The notes beneath the pieces were generated by a model. That model saw nothing but the letters and a program-made list of their open reading frames with translations. It was not told the DNA's origin and searched no databases. The position numbers and the translations under genes are program-made. A DNA stretch of 64,000 nucleotides from Occultella gossypii (GTDB taxonomy: Bacteria; Actinomycetota; Actinomycetes; Actinomycetales; Beutenbergiaceae): assembly GCF_019947135.1 (NCBI RefSeq), contig NZ_JAGSHT010000002.1, positions 248,001 to 312,000 on the forward strand, read 5' to 3'. Of the stretch, positions 25,873-34,009 are shown one piece after another; position 1 is the first letter of the stretch, and the number at the start of each line of letters is the position of its first letter.

Positions 25873-28176
25873 TTACTCCTTCTTCTCGGGGGATGTGGCG
25901 GTTGATGTTCCGGTCGGGTCGTTCGAGGGGGCGACGGCGGCGCTCGCCCCGGGTGGGGGAGGGAACCTCGCGAGGGCGTCCCGGACGAGAGCCGGCAGCG
26001 CCGGCCGGTCGGCCGGCACGGGCGTGCCGGGCGTGGTCGCGGTGCGCCAGGCCTCTTCGTGGGCCACGACCGCCTGCCGCAACGCCGACACGTCGGCGGA
26101 ACCTGCGCCGTCGGGCCGTTCCGCCGTATCGGCGAGCCAGTCCGCCCAGAGCTGCCACCGTGGGAGGTAGAAGCCGGCGAGCAGCCCGGACCAGTGCCGG
26201 CCGGAGTAGTCGTGCAGGCCGCTGTCCTGGCGGCCCCACACGGTGAGCAGGGTGCGGGCGTCCCGTTCGAGCACGTCGGCCTCGGCATGGTCGGCGCCCC
26301 AGGCCCGGGCGTCGGCGGTCCAGGTCGTCAGCCGCGAGCCGGGCGTCTGGTCGGCGAGCTCGTCGAGGGTGAGGATGTGCTCGCGCAGGTCGGCCATCGC
26401 GAGCCGAACGCCGTCGGCGTCGCCGCGGGCGGAGGCGGCCAGGATCGCCCGGATGGGCAGCCGCGCGTGCTGGGCCACGATGTGCCCGACGACGTCCACG
26501 ATGTCCCGCCCGAGCGGGCCGGTCGCCGGGGTGTCCGGGTGCAGGCCGATCAGGAGGCGGGCCGCCTCGGCGACGTCGGTGAGGTCGCCGAGTACCCGCG
26601 GGTCGTTCTCGGCGTCGATGTTCGCGGACTGGCGCTCGGGCGCACTGGTGTCCACGAACTCACCGGCCAGGCGCTGCGTCGCGAACGGTGCCTCGGGCCC
26701 CCACGGGCGGGCGATGATCGGCGACGGGATGGACCGCGTCCGCCCGGGTGCGTACAGGGTGCGGGCGAGGATGTCCCAGGCGCCCGCCGCGGCGGGGTCG
26801 CCGGTGCGGTAGCGCGTGCGGGCGAAGCGGGCGAGCCAGTCCTCGCACGGCTCCGGCTCCCAGACCAGGTCCGCCAGGAGTTCGTAGAAGACGGCGTTGT
26901 TCTCGATCGCCTCCATGGTCAGTCCGGTGCCCTCGAGACGGCCCCGCCCGGGGGACCGGCGGGCCCGGCCGAGCCCGTCACGCAGGCCGGCCAGGTCGCC
27001 GAAGAGCGCGAACCGGCCGCCGAAGTTGTGCACCGCGCACCACAGCCACCGGCGCCCGAACATGGCGTCGGTACGCTCCCACATCGGCGCGTGCTCGGCC
27101 CACAGGTCCAGCAGCAGCAGCCGCCTCGCGGGCACCGCATCGAGGAACGCCCGGGCACGCTCATCGGTCCAGAAGCCGCGCTGGTAGTGGAACGGCCACC
27201 CCTGCAGCACCCACACGGCGTCCGGGTCGGAGTCGGCGATGCCGGCGTAGATGCCCTGCGCCATCGACCGCAGGTACGCCGGGTCACCGGACGGCGGCAC
27301 CGACTCGATGAACGGGTCGACGGCGTAGTGATGGTCGGTGCCGAGCAGCTCGCGTTGGGCGGTCATGACCGCCGCGGCCACGCGTGCGAACTCTTCCGAG
27401 TCGGCGGGCAGCAGGTGGGTGCGCCAGCCCTGCCACTCGATCGTGGGCGTGCCGTCCGGGGCGAGCGCGGGTGGCACGTGCCCGGCGAACGCGGGCAGCA
27501 CCGGCGTCATCCCGAGTTCGCGCTGCCGGGCCAGGACCCGGCGGGCCAGATCCAGGTGCTCGGCCACCCAGTCCTTCGGCAGCGGCCCGCCCCAGGAGTT
27601 CGTCGCCCCCATCCAGGTCCAGGCGAAGTGGGCGGAGCCGCCGATCCAGGCGGCAGCGTCCGCGGGGTCGAGCCCGAGTTCGGTGAACGCCCGCAGCAAC
27701 ACGGCCTCGTGGCCGAGGACCATCAGCGGCAGATTGATCCCGTGCAGGGCCATCCAGTCGATCTCGCGCTCCCACCGCTCCCAGCCCCAGTAGGCCGCGG
27801 AGTAGGAGAACGTCACGAAGTTCAGGTAGTACCGGGTCGTGAGCTCGGTGGTGCGCCGGGTCGGCGGCGCGTCCGGCAGCGGCGCCGGCAGGTCGAGGGT
27901 GCGCTCGTCCCAGGTGAACTGGGCACCGCCGTGGTTCTTGGCGTAGTGGTAGAACCCGCTCGCGAGCGCGCCCGGGTCGCTGCCACGCAGCCGCAGCCGG
28001 CCGCCGGTGGCCTCGTAGGAGAAGACCTGCCGGTCGCCGTCGGGCTCGCACGTGCTGACGTCCACGGCGGCCGCGATGTCCATGCCGTCGCCGATGAGGC
28101 GGCGCAGCAGTGCCTTGGTGCCGGCGACGGCGGGGGCCGGCCCGGGTGGTCGGGCGGGCGTGGGTGCCTGGGTCAT
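25873..28176 (-). CDS. Alpha-N-acetylglucosaminidase (GH89, NAGLU-like)
   Basis: A 767-residue GH89 enzyme that removes terminal alpha-linked GlcNAc. Family blocks are strong: RYYLNFVTFSYSAAYWGWER, EIDWMALHGINLPLMVLGHE, WTWMGATNSWGGPLP, VDPFIES with E291 at the position of the catalytic Glu316 region of human NAGLU, and WCAVHNFGGRFALFGDL. There is no signal peptide, so it acts on imported material, unlike secreted mucin-degrading GH89 enzymes. Its ATG overlaps the RidA stop (ATGA). It sets the substrate of the whole operon: alpha-GlcNAc glycosides such as some teichoic acid, mucin or heparan-type ends. Confidence 0.93.
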   Translation of the reverse strand: MTQAPTPARPPGPAPAVAGTKALLRRLIGDGMDIAAAVDVSTCEPDGDRQVFSYEATGGRLRLRGSDPGALASGFYHYAKNHGGAQFTWDERTLDLPAPLPDAPPTRRTTELTTRYYLNFVTFSYSAAYWGWERWEREIDWMALHGINLPLMVLGHEAVLLRAFTELGLDPADAAAWIGGSAHFAWTWMGATNSWGGPLPKDWVAEHLDLARRVLARQRELGMTPVLPAFAGHVPPALAPDGTPTIEWQGWRTHLLPADSEEFARVAAAVMTAQRELLGTDHHYAVDPFIESVPPSGDPAYLRSMAQGIYAGIADSDPDAVWVLQGWPFHYQRGFWTDERARAFLDAVPARRLLLLDLWAEHAPMWERTDAMFGRRWLWCAVHNFGGRFALFGDLAGLRDGLGRARRSPGRGRLEGTGLTMEAIENNAVFYELLADLVWEPEPCEDWLARFARTRYRTGDPAAAGAWDILARTLYAPGRTRSIPSPIIARPWGPEAPFATQRLAGEFVDTSAPERQSANIDAENDPRVLGDLTDVAEAARLLIGLHPDTPATGPLGRDIVDVVGHIVAQHARLPIRAILAASARGDADGVRLAMADLREHILTLDELADQTPGSRLTTWTADARAWGADHAEADVLERDARTLLTVWGRQDSGLHDYSGRHWSGLLAGFYLPRWQLWADWLADTAERPDGAGSADVSALRQAVVAHEEAWRTATTPGTPVPADRPALPALVRDALARFPPPPGASAAVAPSNDPTGTSTATSPEKKE

Positions 28177-28583
28177 CGCGCTGCCCCGCCGCGTCGGGCG
28201 ACCACGTCGATCTCCACGAGGATGCCGGGCAGGACGCTTCCCACGGTGGTGCGCACCGGGTACGGCGCCTCGAAGTGGGTCGCATACGCGGCGTTGAACT
28301 CGGCGAAGTCGCGGTGGACGTCGGCCAGGTGCACGGTCGCCTTCAGCACGTCGTCGAGGTCGGCGCCCACGGCTCCCAGTGCGGCGGCGACGTTCCGCAG
28401 CACCGCGTCGGTCTGGGCGGCGACGCTCTCGGGGATCTCGCCGGTGACGGGGTCCTGCGGGCCGAAGCCGGCGGTGATGACGAGATCACCGATGGTGGCG
28501 ACGTGACTGTAGGGACCGGCCGGTTGCGGCAGACCCTCGGTGAGGGTCCGCTTGGTGATCGTCGTCGGTTCGTGGTTGCCCAT
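28173..28583 (-). CDS. RidA family enamine/imine deaminase
   Basis: A 136-residue member of the RidA/YjgF/UK114 family, whose trimeric enzymes hydrolyse reactive enamine/imine intermediates made by PLP enzymes. Family blocks are PQPAGPYSHV, FGPQDPVTGEIP and the active-site Arg in PVRTTVGSVLPGILVEIDVVA. In this operon the expected source of enamines is the SelA-like ammonia-lyase at 19336-20469, so RidA probably finishes that deamination. It sits between the deacylase and GH89 genes with overlapping or two-base junctions. Confidence 0.9.
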   Translation of the reverse strand: MGNHEPTTITKRTLTEGLPQPAGPYSHVATIGDLVITAGFGPQDPVTGEIPESVAAQTDAVLRNVAAALGAVGADLDDVLKATVHLADVHRDFAEFNAAYATHFEAPYPVRTTVGSVLPGILVEIDVVARRGGAAR

Positions 28584-28585
28584 GC

Positions 28586-30199
28586 TCAGGCGGCCTCTCG
28601 GTTCGTGACGGCGCGGCCGGGGCGGGCGCCGGTGGGCTGGGTGTCGGTCAGGACCGGCTCGCCGTTGACGAGCACGTGCTGGATCCCGACGGCCGTGCGG
28701 CGGGGCTGGTCGAAGGTGGCTCGGTCGGCCACGGTGGCCGGGTCGAAGCAGACGACGTCGGCCGCCGCGCCCACGGCCAGCACGCCGCGGTCGGCGAGCC
28801 CGATCCGCCCGGCCGGCAGCGCCGTCATCTTGTGGATCATCAGCTCCAGCGGCACCAGGCCGAGATCCCGGGAGTACTCGCCGAGGTAGCGCGCGAAGGT
28901 CCCGAACGCCCGCGGGTGGGGCCGTTGCCCGGCGAGCAGGCCGTCGCTGCCGGCGCACTGGCGCGGGTGGGACAGGATCGTGCGCAGGTTGACCTCGTCA
29001 CCCTCGTGGACCAAGCACATGGCGCCCAGTCGTTCGGAGATCAGCACGTCGCAGTACGCGTCGATGGCCCGCACGCCGCGCCGCTGCGCAAGCTCGGCGA
29101 TGGAGAGCCCCGGCAGCGAGGCGTCCGTGGCTGATCCGATGACCACCCGAGACCAGTCCACGGGTACCCCGTGGGAGCCGGTGGTGCCGCGACGCTCGAG
29201 GCGTTCGACGAGGTCGTCGCGCACGTCCGGGCGGGCCAGGAGCTCGACGATCTCATCCACGCTGCGCTGCTGGAGGAAGCTGGGCAGCGCGGAGTGCAGG
29301 TAGCTGGAGCCGACGATGTAGGGGTAGGAGTCGAGCGTGACGTCCACGCCGTCCGCGAGGGCGGCGTCGACCAGGGCCAGCAGCTCGGGGGCGCGGCCCC
29401 GGTTCAGGGCGTAGCTCAGGTGCGCGTGGGTCAGGTGCACGGCAACCCCGGTCCGCCGGCCGAGGTCCAGGCACTCGGCGTAAGCCTCGATCGCACCGGC
29501 GCCATAGCTGCGGTGGTGCGGCGCGTAGTAGCCCCCGTGCGCGGCGACCACCTCGCACAGCCGCGTCAGCTCGCCGTCGTCGGCGAACAGGGCCGGCACA
29601 TACGTGAGGCCGGTGGACATCCCGACGGCGCCGCCCGCGAGGGCGTCGGCCAGCAGCCCGGCCATCCGGTCCAGTTCGGTGGGCGTCGCGGGACGCTGCT
29701 CGGTGCCCATGACGAGCAGCCGCAGCGTCCCGTGCGGGGCCAGGTAGGCAACGTTCACGGCGGCGCCGCTGACCCGCTCGAGGAATTCCGGGACGCTGGT
29801 CCAGGTGATGCCGCCGTCGGGCAGGTCACCGTTCCAGCCGCGGATCCGCCCGTGCAGGTCGGTGGCTGCCGCCGGGGTGATCGGGGCATAGGAGAGACCG
29901 TCCTGGCCGATCACCTCGGTGGTGACGCCCTGGCTGACGGCGCTGAGCCGGTCGGGTTCGCGGATCAGGGCGAGGTCCGCATGGGCGTGCATGTCGACGA
30001 ACCCGGGGCAGACCACGAGACCGGTGGCATCGATGACCCGCTCGCCGGCTCCCGCCGTGGCGCCACGATTCGCGTCGCCACGATCCGCGGGCGCCTCGAT
30101 CGCCGTGATGCGGCCGCCGTGGATGTCGACGTCGGCGCGGCGAGCCGGTGCGCCGGTGCCGTCGATGACGAGACCGCCGCGAATCCGGGTGGGCGTCAC
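28586..30199 (-). CDS. N-acyl-D-amino-acid deacylase family amidohydrolase
   Basis: A 537-residue amidohydrolase of the D-aminoacylase group: HxH in VDMHAHADL, YAPHHRSYG, VHLTHAHLSY and the catalytic Asp in AGSDGLL, plus the N-terminal small beta domain. The Cys that bridges or binds metal in D-aminoacylase (GNCG motif, around residue 96) is D100 here (GQDG). GTG 30199 has GGAG five bases upstream. First gene of the operon. Family members cleave N-acyl groups from D-amino acids; here an N-acetyl amino-sugar acid is a plausible substrate, but that is inference. Confidence 0.85.
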   Translation of the reverse strand: MTPTRIRGGLVIDGTGAPARRADVDIHGGRITAIEAPADRGDANRGATAGAGERVIDATGLVVCPGFVDMHAHADLALIREPDRLSAVSQGVTTEVIGQDGLSYAPITPAAATDLHGRIRGWNGDLPDGGITWTSVPEFLERVSGAAVNVAYLAPHGTLRLLVMGTEQRPATPTELDRMAGLLADALAGGAVGMSTGLTYVPALFADDGELTRLCEVVAAHGGYYAPHHRSYGAGAIEAYAECLDLGRRTGVAVHLTHAHLSYALNRGRAPELLALVDAALADGVDVTLDSYPYIVGSSYLHSALPSFLQQRSVDEIVELLARPDVRDDLVERLERRGTTGSHGVPVDWSRVVIGSATDASLPGLSIAELAQRRGVRAIDAYCDVLISERLGAMCLVHEGDEVNLRTILSHPRQCAGSDGLLAGQRPHPRAFGTFARYLGEYSRDLGLVPLELMIHKMTALPAGRIGLADRGVLAVGAAADVVCFDPATVADRATFDQPRRTAVGIQHVLVNGEPVLTDTQPTGARPGRAVTNREAA

Positions 30200-30230
30200 T
30201 GGGTCTCCGTTCCGTGCGGGGTTTCGCGAG

Positions 30231-30236
30231 AACATA
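30231..30236 (-). promoter_or_regulatory. -10-like box of the GH89/deacylase operon
   Basis: On the minus strand TATGTT lies about 32 bases before the GTG start of the deacylase. No convincing -35 hexamer is found at 16-18 bases, so the promoter may need an activator. The 200-base gap (30200-30399) between the deacylase and the Lrp-type regulator holds nothing else I can support. Confidence 0.35.
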
Positions 30237-30399
30237 CCCAGGTGGATGGGGAGTGGCACGAATCGGCAACCAGATGACCGAACGAGTCGCTAGATGGGGT
30301 TGCTGTGAACAGAACAGTCGTCACTGGACGAGGTCGGCGGGCTCCGTGCCGGTCCGCGGCCGAGTGGCGACCGGCGTTGCCCTGGCGCGGCGACCGGCG

Positions 30400-31413
30400 T
30401 CAGCGGCCGCTGCTGGTCGGCTCCGCCAGGACGGGTTCGAACACGTGCGAGGCCCGTTTGATGACGTCGAGGCCGTCCGAGACATCCACCGCCGCCACGC
30501 CGGGGAACTGACCGACGTCTTCGGTGATGAAGCGGTAGAGGGCCTCGTCCGAGGTGAGGGCGACCTCCCCGCACAGGTTCGTGTGCCCGGTGGTCGCGGC
30601 GATGTTGAGCACGTTCGGGTGCGCGGCCACCGCGCGCCCCACCGACTCCAGCCGTGACGGCGCCACCCGTAGCCAGATGAACGCGACCACCGGCTGACCG
30701 AGCACCTCGGGCTGGACCACGGTGCGCAACCGGAGCAGCCCGGCCGTCATCATCGCCTCGGCGCGGCGCCGCGCCGTCGCGGGCTGGATCCCGAGCGGGC
30801 TCGCCACCTCACGCCAGCTGCGGCGGCCATGCTCGGCGAGCTCGGCCGCGACGGCGTGGTCGAGCTCGTCCATCCGGTAGTTCTCCCGGGGGCGGTCCTC
30901 CGACCAGTGGTCCAGGCGACCCGAGCGAAGTGCCGCGACGGCGCGCTCGGGCAGGACCGCGCCGGTCCAGCCGTGCGGAGTGGAGAACCGGCGGATGATC
31001 TTCGAGGTCGAGCTCCCGATCACACCGCGGACGCCCCTGAGCCGGTCGCTGGTGATCTCGAGCAGGTGTCGGGTCGAGCGCACATGGAGCTGCGCCGCGC
31101 AGTCGAGCTCGCCGCCGATCACGGAGACGTAGCCCGACTCGGGCCACTCGGAGACGGCGCGGGCCACGTCCGCACTCGCGCCAGGCACGCATCGCAGCCG
31201 CAGGAACACCGCGAACCCGGCGTCCGCCCGCTGCTGATCGATGACGCCGACCACTCGCACCACGGGTCCGAGCAGGGACGCGAGGCGCCGGGAGACGGTG
31301 GGAGCGCTGGTGCCCGCGGCCTCGGCGATGGCGCCCACGCGAGCGCGCGGGTGGGCGAGCAGGGCCGCGACGATCCGGACCTCGACGTCCTGGAGGTCGA
31401 CCGGATCAGTCAT
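30400..31413 (-). CDS. Double-domain Lrp/AsnC family regulator
   Basis: A 337-residue regulator built from two Lrp/AsnC units in tandem. The first HTH is near residues 7-50 (VRIVAALLAHPRARVGAIAE, TSAPTVSRRLASLL) and the second near 180-230 (ELDHAVAAELAEHGRRSWRE, IQPATARRRAEAMM), each followed by a RAM-type ligand/dimer domain (the second with TTGHTNLCGEVAL). Normal Lrp proteins are about 150 residues. It lies upstream of, and on the same strand as, the GH89 operon, so it may control it, perhaps sensing an amino acid or amino-sugar acid. Confidence 0.88.
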   Translation of the reverse strand: MTDPVDLQDVEVRIVAALLAHPRARVGAIAEAAGTSAPTVSRRLASLLGPVVRVVGVIDQQRADAGFAVFLRLRCVPGASADVARAVSEWPESGYVSVIGGELDCAAQLHVRSTRHLLEITSDRLRGVRGVIGSSTSKIIRRFSTPHGWTGAVLPERAVAALRSGRLDHWSEDRPRENYRMDELDHAVAAELAEHGRRSWREVASPLGIQPATARRRAEAMMTAGLLRLRTVVQPEVLGQPVVAFIWLRVAPSRLESVGRAVAAHPNVLNIAATTGHTNLCGEVALTSDEALYRFITEDVGQFPGVAAVDVSDGLDVIKRASHVFEPVLAEPTSSGR

Positions 31414-31503
31414 GCGAGCACTCGCTGGAGGCGATCCTGTTCATCACAGTGGAGAGTCTCATACCGCCGCGGCGCGCCCAAGGGATGCGGCACGAACCGG
31501 CCG

Positions 31504-32277
31504 TCACGGGACGCTGAGAAGTTCGACCAGCCGAGTCATCGCGGTCAGTCGTTCGCCGCCCTCCCAGACGGCTCGCTCCGCGTCCTGAACGTCCCGGTCG
31601 ATCTGGAGACGTCCGAACCAGGCGCGCAGGTGCTTTGGGAACGGCGCGTAGTGGCCCGATCGTGCGAAGAGCTGGACCTGGGCGAGCCGCATGAGGTCGG
31701 TCTGAAGCTTGTGCGACAGCCAGTGGTGGCCGTTCCGGTCCGCGTTCTCGAGTTCCGCGAGGAAGGCGGGGGCGGCGTTGCGGAACGTCCTGTCGACCGT
31801 GCTGCGGAACATGGCGGTCGGTGCCTGGACACGGCTGCGTAGTTCCGCGACCGTTCCCGATGGGTCGTGGAGCAGGGTGGACTGTGCGAGCCCGGCGACC
31901 GTGTAGAGCGGATCGGGCCATTCCGAAGTGTTCCAGCCCTCCCCGGACTCGACTCGGTCGGCCGTCTCCTCGAGCCGACCGAGGGTGGTGTGCACGAGGT
32001 CTACGTCGATGTCGTCCCCGGCGTCACGCCGGACCTCCAGGTGGTGCTCCGGGTCGATGACGTGGCGCGTGGCGTCGGTCAGCAGTGGTGTGGTCGGAAG
32101 TGCGGCGTCCCAGACGAGCACGAGGTCGAGGTCCGAACCCGTGGCGAAGCCCGTGAAGCGCGAGCCCTGGCCATAGACCCCGATGAGCCTGCCGTCGGCA
32201 TCCGCGGCACCGGTGAGGACGGCGTCGATCCGCGCCTGCTCGGCTTCGGTCAGTTGATCGCGTGCGTCGCGCAGCAT
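31504..32277 (-). CDS. Pol-beta superfamily nucleotidyltransferase
   Basis: A 257-residue protein with the nucleotidyltransferase signature GS (38-39) followed by D49-x-D51 (GQGSRFTGFATGSDLDLV) and a third acidic strand (DDIDVDLVHT). The C-terminal helical part resembles aminoglycoside nucleotidyltransferase-like proteins. ATG 32277 is preceded by a TAGCAT box seven bases upstream (plus-strand 32285-32290) without a ribosome site, suggesting leaderless translation. It is divergent from a toxin-antitoxin pair and shares a 55-bp control region with it. Substrate unknown; a resistance, tRNA-modifying or MNT-type role are all possible. Confidence 0.75.
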   Translation of the reverse strand: MLRDARDQLTEAEQARIDAVLTGAADADGRLIGVYGQGSRFTGFATGSDLDLVLVWDAALPTTPLLTDATRHVIDPEHHLEVRRDAGDDIDVDLVHTTLGRLEETADRVESGEGWNTSEWPDPLYTVAGLAQSTLLHDPSGTVAELRSRVQAPTAMFRSTVDRTFRNAAPAFLAELENADRNGHHWLSHKLQTDLMRLAQVQLFARSGHYAPFPKHLRAWFGRLQIDRDVQDAERAVWEGGERLTAMTRLVELLSVP

Positions 32278-32314
32278 GCCCGGGATGCTACAGAGGCACT
32301 CCTCGGGACCTCCG

Positions 32315-32342
32315 ACATGCACATGCTAATGTATGTGCATGT
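32315..32342 (+). promoter_or_regulatory. Perfect inverted repeat over the antitoxin promoter and start
   Basis: ACATGCACAT (32315-32324) and ATGTGCATGT (32333-32342) are perfect 10-bp arms around an 8-bp spacer that contains the -10 box TAATGT (32327-32332). The right arm covers the antitoxin start codon. This is the expected layout for autorepression by the antitoxin (or toxin-antitoxin complex) and would also affect the divergent nucleotidyltransferase promoter. Confidence 0.8.
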
Positions 32343-32608
32343 CGCGACTGGAGCGTCGGATGCAGATCCTGCTCGATGAGGACCGGTATGCGCGGCTGGA
32401 GCGCGAGGCGACGGCGAGCGGTCGCTCCGTGGCGTCGATCGTCCGAGACGCGATCGACTCGCATTTCGCGTCGGGGGCAGGCATCCGCGCCGAGGCCGGC
32501 CGTCGGCTGGTGGCTGAGTTCGACACCAGCGGGACCGGACGGGAGCCGGACTGGGCCGAGTCAAAGGCTGCGCTTGAGGACGACCTGGACGTCCGCGACC
32601 GTGCCTGA
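32339..32608 (+). CDS. Ribbon-helix-helix antitoxin (VapB-like)
   Basis: An 89-residue protein with a ribbon-helix-helix N-terminus (RRMQILLDEDRYARLEREATASGRSVASIV) and an acidic C-terminal tail (SGTGREPDWAESKAALEDDLD) of the sort that binds and blocks a PIN toxin. ATG 32339 is six bases after the -10 box TAATGT, fitting leaderless translation; ATG 32333 is a possible alternative. Overlaps the toxin gene by eight bases. It probably binds the 28-bp inverted repeat that spans its own start. Confidence 0.85.
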   Translation: MSRLERRMQILLDEDRYARLEREATASGRSVASIVRDAIDSHFASGAGIRAEAGRRLVAEFDTSGTGREPDWAESKAALEDDLDVRDRA

Positions 32609-33014
32609 CATCTACCTGGTCGACACCGCCGTGTTCGCGTACGCGCTGGGGCTGCCGCATGAGCGACGAGATGCATGCCGTCGGATCGTCGGGCTCGCCG
32701 CTGAGGGCGAGGTGGAGTTGCACGCGAGCGTGGAGATGGTCCAGGGGCTACTACATCACCGGATGCGCCGAACCCAGCGTGAGGCAGCGGTTCGGCAAGC
32801 CCGGGCTGCTGGCGATCTGTGTGTTCTGCACCCATTCGACGCCGCCGTCCTTGCACGGGCGCTGGAGCTCGTCTCGAGTACGTCACTTCGCGGTCGCGAC
32901 GCGGTGCACGCCGCTACGGCCGCTGTGAACGGGATCGCACGTCTGCTGTCGAGCGATCCCGACTTCGATGGTGTTCCCGGCCTGGTGCGAGTGGATCCGG
33001 GCGACCTCGGCTGA
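32601..33014 (+). CDS. PIN-domain toxin (VapC-like ribonuclease)
   Basis: A 137-residue PIN-domain protein. The four acidic metal ligands of the nuclease site are D8 (YLVDTAVF), E45 (SVEMVQG), D100 (RGRDAVHAA) and D119 (LSSDPDFDG). VapC-type toxins cut tRNA or rRNA. It starts at GTG 32601 inside the end of the antitoxin gene, so the pair is translationally coupled with the antitoxin made first. All catalytic acids are present, so the toxin looks active. Confidence 0.88.
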   Translation: MPDIYLVDTAVFAYALGLPHERRDACRRIVGLAAEGEVELHASVEMVQGLLHHRMRRTQREAAVRQARAAGDLCVLHPFDAAVLARALELVSSTSLRGRDAVHAATAAVNGIARLLSSDPDFDGVPGLVRVDPGDLG

Positions 33015-33089
33015 GTGAGCACGGGACACCGGGTGCCCTCGACGGGTCAGTGACCCACTCATCCAGGAGCGCGGCTCGGGGAGCGTGGT

Positions 33090-33881
33090 TCAGCCGACGA
33101 GTTGCCAGGTGCCCCAGGCCGGAACTGCCGCGCCGCCGGCATCGGCGCCGCGGCGCTGGGGGAGCGGGCTCCGGTCGGCGTCCAGGAACGTCTCGACCGA
33201 CCACCACTCGCGCAGCGTGTCCTCGCCGATCGCGGCGAGCATGCCTGCCGTCTGGGAGGCGTGCGCGCGCAGCGCGACGAGCTTGCGGTCGGCGTCCGCG
33301 CCGGTCAGGTTGAGGGCCAGGGCGACGTCGGCGTCGGGGGTCCGCAACGGCAGCCCGTCGGCGAGGAAGACGTCCAGGCGGTCATGCACATGTGTCCAGC
33401 GGCGCACGAACGAATCCGTGGTGGTCGCGAACAGCAGCCGGGCATCCGGCGCCGACGCCGCGCGCGCCGTGCTCGCCCACGCGGACACGGTCTGATGGTC
33501 CTCGTGTCCGGTGAGCCCGTCCGGGCCGAACGTCACGATGGTGTCCGGCCGCACCTGCTCGACGATCCCGGCCAACTCATCGATCGCCTGCAGCTGGTGC
33601 TGGCGGGCCAGGCTGCCGTCTGGGTGACCCAGATACCTGTGCTCCGTCACCCCGACCGCAGCGAGCGAGGCGGCCAACTCGAGTCCACGGACCCGGCCGA
33701 GCCGATCGGGCGGCCAGCGCGTGGCGTCCGTGGTGCCGTGCTCGCCGAGCGTCGCGGTGACCACCACGACCCGCTGGCCGGCATCCCTTGCGGCCGCCAT
33801 CAGGCCGGCGGACAGGAACGCCTCATCATCCGGGTGTGCCCAGACGCCGAGGATCGTGCCGAGGGAGCGTACGTCGTGCAT
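33090..33881 (-). CDS. PIG-L/LmbE family deacetylase
   Basis: A 263-residue zinc-dependent deacetylase of the PIG-L/LmbE family. The metal motif AHPDDE covers residues 15-20 (H16, D19) and the third ligand is in TGHEDHQTV. Members deacetylate GlcNAc-containing compounds (MshB, Mca in mycothiol metabolism, PIG-L) and other N-acyl substrates. Length and the central DGLTGHEDH region resemble MshB/Mca-like proteins, but nothing adjacent supports a mycothiol role. ATG 33881 has an AAGG-containing purine stretch upstream. Gene stands alone between the toxin pair and an AraC regulator. Confidence 0.85.
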   Translation of the reverse strand: MHDVRSLGTILGVWAHPDDEAFLSAGLMAAARDAGQRVVVVTATLGEHGTTDATRWPPDRLGRVRGLELAASLAAVGVTEHRYLGHPDGSLARQHQLQAIDELAGIVEQVRPDTIVTFGPDGLTGHEDHQTVSAWASTARAASAPDARLLFATTTDSFVRRWTHVHDRLDVFLADGLPLRTPDADVALALNLTGADADRKLVALRAHASQTAGMLAAIGEDTLREWWSVETFLDADRSPLPQRRGADAGGAAVPAWGTWQLVG

Positions 33882-34009
33882 CGGGGAACCCTTCCGGTCC
33901 GTGCGGTGATCCCCCGATCGCCGGTCGTCCTTGAGAGAGATTGGGGACACTACGTTCTACCTGCCCGTGGAGGAGGTGGTCCACCGAATTTTGATACGCG
34001 GTGCCGTAT

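Noticed and set aside
33090-33881. MshB or Mca of the mycothiol pathway
   Set aside because: The PIG-L motif alone cannot tell these apart from other deacetylases, and no mycothiol gene is nearby.
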